Below are positions 56,101 through 64,000 of a stretch of DNA of 64,000 bases, in pieces. The notes below the pieces were generated by a model that had not been told where the DNA came from, searched no databases, and was given only the letters and a program-made list of their open reading frames with translations. The DNA comes from Glaciecola sp. HTCC2999 (GTDB lineage: Bacteria > Pseudomonadota > Gammaproteobacteria > Enterobacterales > Alteromonadaceae), in assembly GCF_000155775.1 (NCBI RefSeq), contig NZ_DS989812.1, forward strand, positions 193,640 through 257,639. The letters run 5' to 3'. Each line of letters opens with the position of its first letter. Within the stretch, counting starts at the first letter, position 1. The position numbers and the translations under genes were made by a program.

Positions 56101-56204
56101 ATGCACGCTTAGTGACGGGGTATTCTTGTCGCAGCCAAGTTGCTCGTTTATCTGGAGACAAGCCAGTACACCCATTACAAATGTTAAACCGCATTGTATC
56201 TTGA
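53172..56204 (+). CDS. ydiJ: FAD/Fe-S D-2-hydroxyglutarate dehydrogenase-like protein (YdiJ)
   Basis: A 1010-residue fusion matching E. coli YdiJ (about 1018). An FAD-binding PCMH domain (about 45-280) has SARGGGTGTNGQSLTHGIVVDLSRH and ATVGGMINTDASGQGS; the FAD oxidase C-terminal domain ends around GKICTP. The 4Fe-4S part has CLACKSCSAQCPVGVDVPDF, and the C-terminal CCG domain has VSVGCCGMAGTYGHE. Known members oxidise D-2-hydroxyglutarate, a by-product of serine and other metabolism, passing electrons to the respiratory chain. It has its own promoter region behind the ppsA terminator. Confidence 0.93.
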   Translation: MLPVLDSNNALEQQYLDYLDALNRAGFDGDIETQYSSRLAMATDNSIYQKLPQAIVYPKHIDDLVCIGRTVQAFDEVVFSARGGGTGTNGQSLTHGIVVDLSRHMNQILEINADEQWVKVQAGVVKDALNDALKPFGYFFAPDLSTSNRATVGGMINTDASGQGSLVYGKTSDHVLGLTSVLVNGDVLHTAPTAIETCLTHEQSSYQAIAKQIQASCVEQRDAILAKFPRLNRFLTGYDLEHVYAPETDTFDISRLITGSEGSLAFVAEAKLNITPIANHKALVNIKYNSFEAALRHAPKMVAAKATSVETVDSKVLNLARADIIWHSVSDLITDVPDHDLLGLNMVEYNSNDEAEITARIERLSAELDEDIKTQKGGVIGYQVTYDVPDIQKIYAMRKKSVGLLGKADGAKKPIAFAEDTAVPPENLADFIMEFRALLDAHELDYGMFGHVDAGVLHVRPALDMNDPQQEVLLKQISDQVVALVAKYGGLMWGEHGKGYRSEYTPAFFGESLYSELRKIKAVFDPHNKMNPGKICTPIDSDAQLVQVTDTKRGTYDRTIPVVFKEEFAPAMSCNGNGLCFNYDTTSPMCPSSKITSDRRHSPKGRAGMIREWLRLLGQQDVNVDSLNAQQFKSSWLSRMINTNSGNSNQDFSHEVFEVMDECLACKSCSAQCPVGVDVPDFRAKFLSIYYQRYSRPVKDFLVANIERMAPLLAKIPRTVNFFTNLSFSQWLLKEAVGYVDTPTLSVPTLSDKVKPYTSFSMQGLASLTPEQKEKTVLVVQDPFTSFYDASVVADFMALATKCGFNPILLPFNPNGKPQHVKGFLDKFARTAQSTADFLNDIAQFDIPMVGVDASLLLVYRDEYTKTLAEKRGEFSVLAVHEWLSQYASDGVTQLSVSHQPTHTLGLFTHCTEKTALPLSEKQWQVIFGKLNVPLDIVSVGCCGMAGTYGHESSHLANSQGIYALSWESAVAKYPEDARLVTGYSCRSQVARLSGDKPVHPLQMLNRIVS

Positions 56205-56252
56205 TTGAGCATTGTGATTAGCATCAACAATAATAAAATTTAGAGGACGCAC

Positions 56253-56672
56253 ATGAGCGAAACATCTAATGAATCGACACCAATGACACAAGCTGAACAT
56301 GACACTTGGGTACGTGAACAATTTCAACGTGCTAACGCTCACTTAGCACAGAACGGTGTGTTGTTCGAATCAGTGGTGGTAGAAGCTAGCCGTTATTTAG
56401 CGCCATATGTAGCGGTTTGGAAAATTAAATCTCAACAAGGTAAATTCTTTTGGGTCCTTAGTGGCGATTTACCTGCAGACTACGTGCCTTTTGATGTTGC
56501 ACCTGATGTAAGAGGTGCATTACGTCATTTCTCACTCTCATGGCAGCTCAAAGCTGAAAATATTATGCAGACCCAAACGTTAGATGACACTCAAGAAAAT
56601 TACGCAAAACTGTTAGCCGATAGAGCGATTAGCTTACATCAGCTTAGTGAACGTGATGATCTTTGGGGCTAG
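56253..56672 (+). CDS. DUF4826-like small protein
   Basis: A 139-residue soluble protein without signal peptide. WVREQFQRANAHLAQNGVLFESVVVEASRYLAPYVAVWKIKSQQGKFFWVLSGDLPADYVPFDVAP and LRHFSLSWQLKAENI are, from memory, the DUF4826 pattern found in Shewanella-type bacteria. The function is unknown. AGAGGA precedes the ATG, and the gene is 48 bases after ydiJ on the same strand, so the two may form a transcription unit. A hairpin follows. Confidence 0.75.
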   Translation: MSETSNESTPMTQAEHDTWVREQFQRANAHLAQNGVLFESVVVEASRYLAPYVAVWKIKSQQGKFFWVLSGDLPADYVPFDVAPDVRGALRHFSLSWQLKAENIMQTQTLDDTQENYAKLLADRAISLHQLSERDDLWG

Positions 56673-56728
56673 CACAAGGTAAATTCACACTATCCACATC
56701 CATCAAGATGATCCATCAAGGTGTGACT

Positions 56729-56762
56729 AAAGGCTGTTAATGATTAGATTATTCAGCCTTAA
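56729..56762 (+). terminator. Hairpin between convergent DUF4826-like gene and roxA
   Basis: AAGGCTG (56730-56736) pairs with CAGCCTT (56754-56760) around a 17-base AT-rich interval that can itself pair. T-richness after it is poor, so termination is only likely. Confidence 0.5.
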
Positions 56763-56781
56763 GTCATCTCATTAATCCATC

Positions 56782-57927
56782 TTAATCTTCTTCAACAATT
56801 TCTAAATAACCAAGGTTAATTAACTCTCTTATTAATTCAATCCAATCATGTGTCAATTCGGCATTAAATTTAATAAATGTTTGATGGTTGTCTAGTAAAC
56901 GTGATGTTTCTAAACGAGCTGTTGCACTGGTAGAAAATTTATGACCGTTAATAAAAAATATAAATTCATCATCAACTTGATAGTCTAGATATACCGGTCT
57001 TACTCCACAGGCGAGTTGTAAAGTCACGCCTTGATTAATTAATGCTAGAATGTATGAACTGGGCAATGGAGTTTCTAACGGAAACGCATCTAAATATTCA
57101 TTTTGTTTGGACAAATGCTGAGTGAGTACTTGGTCAATTTGTGTATTGGTGACATATTGTTGTAAAAGTTGTTTGAGCAACATAATGTCTTTTGGACTAA
57201 TTGCTGAAGGGCGGTCGATATAGGTGCGATTTCTATCGATAAAACGTCGTGTTAGTTTATCTGAATCGAGTAAATCATCGGCAATAGCTTGGAATAGTTC
57301 AGTCTGGTCAGGGGCTCTGAATCCCACGGAATAGTTCATACATTCAGTGATTGATTGACCTTTATGAGGAAATCCTGGTGGGATATAAAGTATATCTCCG
57401 GGGAGTAACTCGACATCAATGATAGGTTCAAATTCATCTATTTGTTGCAATTTGGGGTGAGGGTAGTATTTCGCATATTTCATACTCTTGTCACCTACTT
57501 GCCACCGCCGAGTTCCTTTTCCTTGCACAATAAAAACGTCGTATTGGTCAATATGTGCGCCCACACCGGCCCCAGGCTGTGAATAGCTGACTAGTAAATC
57601 ATCCATGCGCCAATGTGGAATAAAGTTAAATGCATTCATGAGAAGTGAAGCAGATTCTATGTGTGTATCGACGCCTTGCACTAATAGTGTCCAAGCGCCT
57701 TTACAAACGTCTTCAAACTCAGTAAAAGGTCCTTCAGTCACCTTCCAGTCTCCATCCATTTGACTGATCACTCGACTATCGATATCTTGTTCTTGCGCTA
57801 AACCGGCTAAATCATGTTCATCGAGTGGATCTTCGAAGTTTGGTAAGGCGTTATGCAGAACACAAGGCTTACGTTGCCAGTTTTCAGCTAGAAAGTGTTT
57901 GATAGAAAAAGCAGATAATGTGTACAT
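56782..57927 (-). CDS. roxA: Ribosomal protein uL16 arginine 3-hydroxylase RoxA (YcfD)
   Basis: A 381-residue JmjC-type 2-oxoglutarate/Fe(II) oxygenase that hydroxylates Arg81 of ribosomal protein L16. The iron facial triad is visible: H125 and D127 in GAHIDQYDVF, the same positions as in E. coli YcfD, and the distal H188 in PPGFPHKGQS. The C-terminal winged-helix part (about 310-381) is acidic. Hydroxylation depends on oxygen, so it links translation to oxygen supply. In E. coli roxA lies near phoPQ and purB; here phoPQ is absent and purB is next. Confidence 0.95.
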   Translation of the reverse strand: MYTLSAFSIKHFLAENWQRKPCVLHNALPNFEDPLDEHDLAGLAQEQDIDSRVISQMDGDWKVTEGPFTEFEDVCKGAWTLLVQGVDTHIESASLLMNAFNFIPHWRMDDLLVSYSQPGAGVGAHIDQYDVFIVQGKGTRRWQVGDKSMKYAKYYPHPKLQQIDEFEPIIDVELLPGDILYIPPGFPHKGQSITECMNYSVGFRAPDQTELFQAIADDLLDSDKLTRRFIDRNRTYIDRPSAISPKDIMLLKQLLQQYVTNTQIDQVLTQHLSKQNEYLDAFPLETPLPSSYILALINQGVTLQLACGVRPVYLDYQVDDEFIFFINGHKFSTSATARLETSRLLDNHQTFIKFNAELTHDWIELIRELINLGYLEIVEED

Positions 57928-58074
57928 TGTTAACCTAGATAAAAAAGAAGGGTGTCCATTTAAACAGACGAAAGCTTATTTAACCTAGTATGGCACAGTT
58001 TGAGAGTAAAACTGAATAAATTACATTTTATGTTAGGTTAATTGAGATAGATGTTATGAATAGATATGGGATAA

Positions 58075-58110
58075 ACCACCATTACTCTGATATTGCAGAA
58101 TAATGGTGGT
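58075..58110 (-). terminator. Long perfect hairpin after purB
   Basis: Stem of ACCACCATTA with its complement TAATGGTGGT (10 pairs), and an inner TCTG/CAGA helix around ATATTG. It lies 11 bases after the purB stop on the minus strand and is followed by a few T residues. Confidence 0.65.
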
Positions 58111-58120
58111 GAGTCGTTAA

Positions 58121-59503
<1,383 letters not shown>

Positions 59504-59512
59504 CTAATAAGC

Positions 59513-60145
59513 TTAGTGTATTTCTTGGAGCGCTAAATTAGCACTGCGCAAAATACGTTTACGATTAAATAATATATGACGGCGCTTACCGCCCATTTGA
59601 CGCCACATCACTGCAGCTCGTACACCCGCTAGTAATAGCGCACGTACTTTATGTTGGTTACTTTCTTGTTTGAGATGTGCCGGATTACCTGAAATTTGGA
59701 TTTTGGGCGCTAGAGGGCTCACCACATCTACATAAATACTCGCTAATGATGATAGTATTTGCTGATGTTCAAATTCGACATGACCCAATTGTCGCTGGAC
59801 ATTGGTAATACGCACACCGAGATCGTTCAGCACACTGGGTTTAGCGGCTAGTTTTCGTTCCAAACTAAGCATGCTCGCGATATAACGGGTAATTTCCGCA
59901 TCTTTCGCTATGGCCTTATTACTGAGTTGCCCGGCAATACCAGTAAAGCCTATCTTTAGGTTACTTAACTGACCAAATACTTGTTGTGGTGTGTCAGGGT
60001 CGGTCACACAAATACTGGAAATACTTGCTTCAAATGCAGCTTCATCGCATGTGCCTGTGCGCGATACTTGCTGGACTAAGAGTGCGGCCTGGACCACACC
60101 AGCTAATGCGAGTTGTTGTTCGATTAATGGATGTAAATTACTCAT
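59513..60145 (-). CDS. hflD: High frequency lysogenization protein HflD
   Basis: A 210-residue all-helical protein named for its effect on phage lambda CII stability in E. coli; its normal cellular role remains unsure. [61 protein letters not shown] and [27 protein letters not shown] are conserved. Its ATG overlaps the stop of mnmA (ATGA), as in the E. coli operon. Confidence 0.94.
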   Translation of the reverse strand: MSNLHPLIEQQLALAGVVQAALLVQQVSRTGTCDEAAFEASISSICVTDPDTPQQVFGQLSNLKIGFTGIAGQLSNKAIAKDAEITRYIASMLSLERKLAAKPSVLNDLGVRITNVQRQLGHVEFEHQQILSSLASIYVDVVSPLAPKIQISGNPAHLKQESNQHKVRALLLAGVRAAVMWRQMGGKRRHILFNRKRILRSANLALQEIH

Positions 60146-61260
60146 GAGCGAATATAACTCTCTATGATCCCGCCACCTAAACAGACTGGGCCTTGATAGA
60201 ATACTGCAGACTGTCCTGGGGTTACTGCTTTTTGGGGAGTATCAAATATCACTTCCACACTATCGTCATCGATAGGCGTGACGATACAATCAATATCAGC
60301 TTGACGATAACGGGTTTTAACGGTCATACGAGTGGGTTCGGTGAGCGCAGTACGAGATACCCAATCAAGCTGTTTGGCGATTAAGCCATTGGAATATAGA
60401 CGAGGATGATTAGCACCTTGTCCAACAATGAGGCGATTATTGGTCATATCTTTATCGACGACATACCAAGGCTCATCACCATGATCACGAGTGCCACCAA
60501 TTAACAGCCCTTTGCGTTGACCTAGTGTGTGATACATTAAACCTTGGTGTTCACCAATTTTTTCGCCTTCAAAGGTATAAATATCACCAGGTTGCGCTGG
60601 GAGGTATTGACTTAGAAAGTCGGTGAATTTACGTTCACCAATAAAACAAATTCCCGTAGAGTCTTTCTTATCATGAGTGACTAAACCTTGTGCTTCAGCT
60701 ATTTCTCGGACTGTTGGTTTTTCTAAATGTCCGATGGGAAACAAGGTTTTTGCAATATGTTCATGTGATAAAGTATAGAGGAAATAGCTTTGGTCTTTAT
60801 TTTGATCAAAACCACGTAACATTTCCCATTTATCACCATTTTTTGCGCGAGAAACATAATGACCTGTAGCGATATAATCAGCACCTAAATCTTCTGCCGC
60901 ATATTCCAAAAACGCTTTAAATTTAATTTCTTTGTTGCACATGATATCAGGATTGGGAGTCCGGCCTGCTTTATATTCGGCTAAAAAATATTCAAATACA
61001 TTATCCCAATACTCAGCCGCGAAATTAATGCTATGTAAGGTGATACCTAATTTGTCAGCCACTGCATGCGCATCGGCTAAATCTTCAGCTGCAGCGCAAT
61101 ACTCATCATTATCATCCTCTTCCCAGTTTTTCATGAAAACGCCTTCGACTTGAAAGCCTTGTTGTTTCAACAAATAAGCGGAAACAGAGGAGTCTACACC
61201 TCCGGACATACCTACTATTACTTTGGTGTCTGCAGGAATAATATGTTCAGGTATTGGCAT
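60142..61260 (-). CDS. mnmA: tRNA-specific 2-thiouridylase MnmA
   Basis: A 372-residue enzyme that thiolates U34 of tRNA-Lys, -Glu and -Gln. It has the PP-loop [20 protein letters not shown] (about residues 16-35), the cysteine-bearing [12 protein letters not shown] and the second catalytic cysteine in [25 protein letters not shown] lies in the central domain. The ATG at 61260 is taken as start over an in-frame TTG two codons earlier. It heads the mnmA-hflD-purB unit. Confidence 0.95.
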   Translation of the reverse strand: MPIPEHIIPADTKVIVGMSGGVDSSVSAYLLKQQGFQVEGVFMKNWEEDDNDEYCAAAEDLADAHAVADKLGITLHSINFAAEYWDNVFEYFLAEYKAGRTPNPDIMCNKEIKFKAFLEYAAEDLGADYIATGHYVSRAKNGDKWEMLRGFDQNKDQSYFLYTLSHEHIAKTLFPIGHLEKPTVREIAEAQGLVTHDKKDSTGICFIGERKFTDFLSQYLPAQPGDIYTFEGEKIGEHQGLMYHTLGQRKGLLIGGTRDHGDEPWYVVDKDMTNNRLIVGQGANHPRLYSNGLIAKQLDWVSRTALTEPTRMTVKTRYRQADIDCIVTPIDDDSVEVIFDTPQKAVTPGQSAVFYQGPVCLGGGIIESYIRS

Positions 61261-61347
61261 GCTCAAAATGATAATATCTCGGTTAACACAAGCGGGATTA
61301 CAATGTGGGCTATTATAGCAATCCTTGACTAAGCTTTCACCTGCAAA

Positions 61348-61938
61348 CTAAATTATCTGAAATTCACCATTTGCAATATTATCAATTGTCCATTGTCCAA
61401 CACGATAACGGATCAGTCTCAGGGTTGGATAGTTGACATGTGCAGTCATTCTTCTGACTTGTCGATTGCGTCCCTCGCTAATGGTAATACTGACCCACGA
61501 AGTGGGAATTGAAGCTCGCTCTCGAATGGGAGGGGTTCTTGGCCAGATTGCAGGTGCAGCCATTTTCTCTACTTTTGCCGGTGCCGTCATACCATCTTTA
61601 AGATTTACCCCATTTGATAATTGCTCGATGGCCTCATCGGTAATATCACCTTCTACTTGAACCCAATAAGTTTTGGTTGTTTTTTGGGTCGGATGGGCGA
61701 GCGCATGCTGTAATTTTCCATCATTGGTCAGTACCAGTAATCCTTCACTGTCACGATCAAGTCTGCCTGCGGCATAAATATTAGGGATATCGATGTAATC
61801 TTTTAACGTCTGACGTCCTGCTTGATCAGTGAATTGGGTTAACACATTAAATGGTTTATTAAATAATACGACGAGTTTCTTTTCGTTATTGGTGTGACGA
61901 ACACGCTTATTTTGTGAATGGTTGCGGTAGAATTTCAT
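61348..61938 (-). CDS. rluE: 23S rRNA pseudouridine(2457) synthase RluE
   Basis: A 196-residue RsuA-family pseudouridine synthase without the S4 domain, acting on U2457 of 23S rRNA. The catalytic aspartate is in [19 protein letters not shown] (about residues 56-74), and [12 protein letters not shown] and [22 protein letters not shown] are the other core motifs. It is 87 bases upstream of mnmA on the same strand. E. coli has nudJ between rluE and mnmA, which is missing here. Confidence 0.92.
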   Translation of the reverse strand: MKFYRNHSQNKRVRHTNNEKKLVVLFNKPFNVLTQFTDQAGRQTLKDYIDIPNIYAAGRLDRDSEGLLVLTNDGKLQHALAHPTQKTTKTYWVQVEGDITDEAIEQLSNGVNLKDGMTAPAKVEKMAAPAIWPRTPPIRERASIPTSWVSITISEGRNRQVRRMTAHVNYPTLRLIRYRVGQWTIDNIANGEFQII

Positions 61939-62091
61939 AAACCAAAAGTATACATCTTGATAAGGTAGGCATTAAAAGATGGTGAATGTTATCGTATATT
62001 AGAGTAGCAATAAAGTCCGTTGGATTGACAGAACATCACTCGATCAACACACACCATCTAAATATTCTCATTTATGAATAAAGGCAATGCC

Positions 62092-62316
62092 TTAGTTCAT
62101 ACTATCCACATCCTCATTTATTGATATATTTTCAGCATGTAACCCTTTCGGTCCTTGCACCATATCATAATGAACAGATTGGCCAGCCTTCAAGGCACGG
62201 TACCCGTCCATCTTAATAGTGGAATAATGAGCAAAAATATCTTCATTACCGTCTTCAGGGACAATAAAGCCAAAACCTTTAGTGTTGTTAAACCATTTTA
62301 CTTTACCGATAGCCAT
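62092..62316 (-). CDS. cspD: Cold-shock-like protein CspD
   Basis: A 74-residue single cold-shock domain protein with RNP1 KGFGFIVP and RNP2 IFAHYST. The position divergent from clpS-clpA and the sequence GKVKWFNNTKGFGFIVPEDG with a YRALKAGQSVHYDMVQGPKGLHA second half mark CspD, the stationary-phase member that blocks replication in E. coli, rather than a cold-induced CspA. A short hairpin (AAGGC/GCCTT) overlaps its stop. Confidence 0.92.
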   Translation of the reverse strand: MAIGKVKWFNNTKGFGFIVPEDGNEDIFAHYSTIKMDGYRALKAGQSVHYDMVQGPKGLHAENISINEDVDSMN

Positions 62317-62521
62317 ACTCTTTCCTTTAAACTTGATCTGTAGTGAAAAATCCCCATTACATAAATATACATACTGTATTTAGAGTAATGATTTTTGGAC
62401 GATGAGCTAGAAACATCTATACTTAAAAGTAGATATTACGTAGTTGATCTGTCAAGGTTAGTCCATAGAAATAATTGAAAATAATCAGTTAACGTCTACT
62501 ATTAGGTTATATAAACAAATA

Positions 62522-62842
62522 ATGAGTAAAGAAAATACCAGTACCATCGATGAGCATAAGATAAATGAATCGGTAGAAAAAAAGGTTCAACCACCCTCGA
62601 TGTACAAAGTAATATTAAATAATGATGACTACACGCCGATGGAGTTTGTAGTAGAAGTGTTATGTCGTTTTTTCAACATGGACGGGGAGAAAGCTAACCA
62701 GGTAATGTTAACCGTGCATTATCAAGGCAAAGCAGTATGTGGCGTATATACCGCAGAGATTGCAGAAACTAAAGTGATGCAAGTAAATCAGTACGCTCAG
62801 AAACATCAACACCCATTGCTATGTTCCTATGAACAAGCTTAA
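62522..62842 (+). CDS. clpS: ATP-dependent Clp protease adaptor ClpS
   Basis: A 106-residue adaptor that delivers N-degron substrates to ClpAP. The substrate pocket motif [20 protein letters not shown] and the later [25 protein letters not shown] match the family. The N-terminal extension (about 27 residues) is polar and flexible as in E. coli, where it enters ClpA. No strong Shine-Dalgarno precedes the ATG. clpA follows after 26 bases. Confidence 0.95.
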   Translation: MSKENTSTIDEHKINESVEKKVQPPSMYKVILNNDDYTPMEFVVEVLCRFFNMDGEKANQVMLTVHYQGKAVCGVYTAEIAETKVMQVNQYAQKHQHPLLCSYEQA

Positions 62843-62868
62843 AATTTTTGGCCTTTGAGGTTATTTAC

Positions 62869-64000
62869 ATGTTGAATAAAGATTTAGAACAAACATTAAA
62901 CGAAGCTTTTATATTTGCAAGACAGCACAAACACGAGTTTATGACTGTTGAACACTTACTATTAGCGTTATTAGATAATGCTGCTGCATTAGAAGCATTA
63001 CAAGCATGTAACGCAGATATTGAGCTGATTAGAACCGAGCTCACTAATTTTGTTCAAGACACGACCCCATTAATGGTTGATGATCCTGATAATTCTCAAG
63101 AAACCCAGCCGACACTTGGATTTCAACGTGTATTACAGCGCGCAGTATTCCATGTTCAATCGTCAGGTAAAGCCGAAGTTACTGGTGCGAATGTGTTAGT
63201 TGCTATCTTCAGTGAACAAGAGTCTCAAGCCGTTTATATTCTTAAAAAATCAGATGTCACTCGATTAGATATCGTCAACTTTATCTCTCATGGTGTCAGC
63301 AAATTAGACGATGAACCATCACCTGAATCAGACACTCAAGCAGAAAACGGCGAAAGCGAAGAAAATGCATCGATGCTGAGTCAATATACAACCAATCTCA
63401 ATGTGCATTCGAAAGAAGGGAAAGTCGATCCGCTGATCGGACGTGACCATGAAGTGGAAAGAACGATTCAAATTTTATGCCGTCGTCGAAAAAATAATCC
63501 GTTATTAGTCGGTGAAGCCGGTGTAGGTAAAACAGCCATCGCAGAGGGATTAGCATATCGAATTGTGAATGATGATGTACCCGATGTGATAGCTTCTTGT
63601 ACTGTTTATTCCTTAGATTTGGGTGGCTTGCTCGCAGGGACTAAATATCGAGGTGACTTTGAAAAGCGCTTGAAAGGTATTTTAAAAGAGCTGAGTAATG
63701 ATCCTGATGCTATTTTATTTATTGATGAAATCCACACAATTATAGGAGCAGGAGCTGCATCAGGTGGGGTGATGGATGCATCTAACTTACTAAAGCCTAA
63801 GTTATCAAGTGGTGAATTACGTTGTGTGGGCTCAACCACTTACCAAGAATATCAATCTATTTTTGAAAAAGACAGAGCACTGGCACGGCGTTTCCAAAAA
63901 GTTGACATAGTGGAACCCAGTGTTGCGGATACCACTAAAATTCTGATGGGCTTGAAATCACGTTATGAAGAACATCATAGTGTGAAATACACACACAAAG
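62869..64000 (+). CDS. clpA: ATP-dependent Clp protease ATP-binding subunit ClpA, 5' part
   Basis: The first 377 codons of ClpA; the gene runs off the window. The ATG has GAGG eight bases upstream. The N-domain ([35 protein letters not shown]) is typical, followed by an acidic linker with serine and glutamate runs (about residues 147-170). The first AAA+ module begins with the Walker [10 protein letters not shown] at residue 215 and Walker B at about 283-287 (LFIDEIHT). ClpA unfolds proteins for ClpP and works with ClpS next door. The second AAA+ module lies outside. Confidence 0.95.
   Translation, partial: MLNKDLEQTLNEAFIFARQHKHEFMTVEHLLLALLDNAAALEALQACNADIELIRTELTNFVQDTTPLMVDDPDNSQETQPTLGFQRVLQRAVFHVQSSGKAEVTGANVLVAIFSEQESQAVYILKKSDVTRLDIVNFISHGVSKLDDEPSPESDTQAENGESEENASMLSQYTTNLNVHSKEGKVDPLIGRDHEVERTIQILCRRRKNNPLLVGEAGVGKTAIAEGLAYRIVNDDVPDVIASCTVYSLDLGGLLAGTKYRGDFEKRLKGILKELSNDPDAILFIDEIHTIIGAGAASGGVMDASNLLKPKLSSGELRCVGSTTYQEYQSIFEKDRALARRFQKVDIVEPSVADTTKILMGLKSRYEEHHSVKYTHK

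Noticed and set aside
62081-62093. Short hairpin AAGGC/GCCTT at the cspD stop as a terminator
   Set aside because: Five pairs with a three-base loop overlapping the stop codon and a weak T-tract; too little to call.

Overview
The window is compact chromosomal DNA from a gammaproteobacterium of AT-leaning composition, most likely a marine Alteromonadales/Vibrionales-type organism. The evidence is the gene order and content. An initiator tRNA-fMet lies before rimP-nusA-infB-rbfA-truB-rpsO. A recC-recB-recD operon, purB-hflD-mnmA-rluE, cspD/clpS-clpA, smpB/ratA-rnfH, ppsR/ppsA and roxA are all present. The tmRNA tag peptide is ANDENYALAA. A secreted GH16 glucanase-like enzyme with a GlyGly-CTERM tail and a ZrgA-like zinc protein also point to that group. 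I see no insertion sequence, prophage, integrase or CRISPR array, and no gap between genes exceeds 300 bases (the largest is about 290 bases at 10816-11104).

Layout. 1-8.6 kb: the end of an alcohol dehydrogenase, tRNA-Pro(GGG), an exo/endonuclease/phosphatase-fold lipoprotein, a five-gene cluster resembling the ZrgABCDE zinc-uptake system, a GH16 exported enzyme and a strictosidine-synthase-like protein. 8.6-13.5 kb: a DUF3307 membrane protein, an RNase J-like beta-CASP protein that seems to lack a normal start codon, a long-chain acyl-CoA ligase and a dimeric dUTPase. 13.7-24.2 kb: recCBD facing hemN. 24.4-29.5 kb: a histidine phosphatase, a quinone oxidoreductase, an acyl-CoA dehydrogenase, a LysR regulator and pterin carbinolamine dehydratase. 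29.6-36.4 kb: the translation/transcription factor operon from tRNA-fMet to rpsO. pnp, which usually follows rpsO, is not there.

36.4-42.2 kb, all on the minus strand: a translationally coupled pair of a PurD-like ATP-grasp ligase and an alanine-racemase-like protein, a membrane coiled-coil protein, O-acetylhomoserine sulfhydrylase and a circularly permuted YlqF-type GTPase. 42.4-48.7 kb: a CotH-kinase lipoprotein behind a LacI-type operator, a small membrane protein, tmRNA, two tandem paralogous hybrid histidine kinases and smpB. 48.8-56.7 kb: ratA-rnfH, ppsR/ppsA, a YdiJ-type FAD/Fe-S dehydrogenase and a small DUF4826-like protein. 56.8-64 kb: roxA, purB-hflD-mnmA-rluE, cspD, clpS and the beginning of clpA.

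Most of the window is conserved housekeeping. The most interesting parts are the racemase/ATP-grasp pair, the kinase pair placed between the two trans-translation genes, the CotH lipoprotein with its operator, and the start of the RNase J-like gene. All assignments come from reading the sequence and recalling family motifs; no database search was run.
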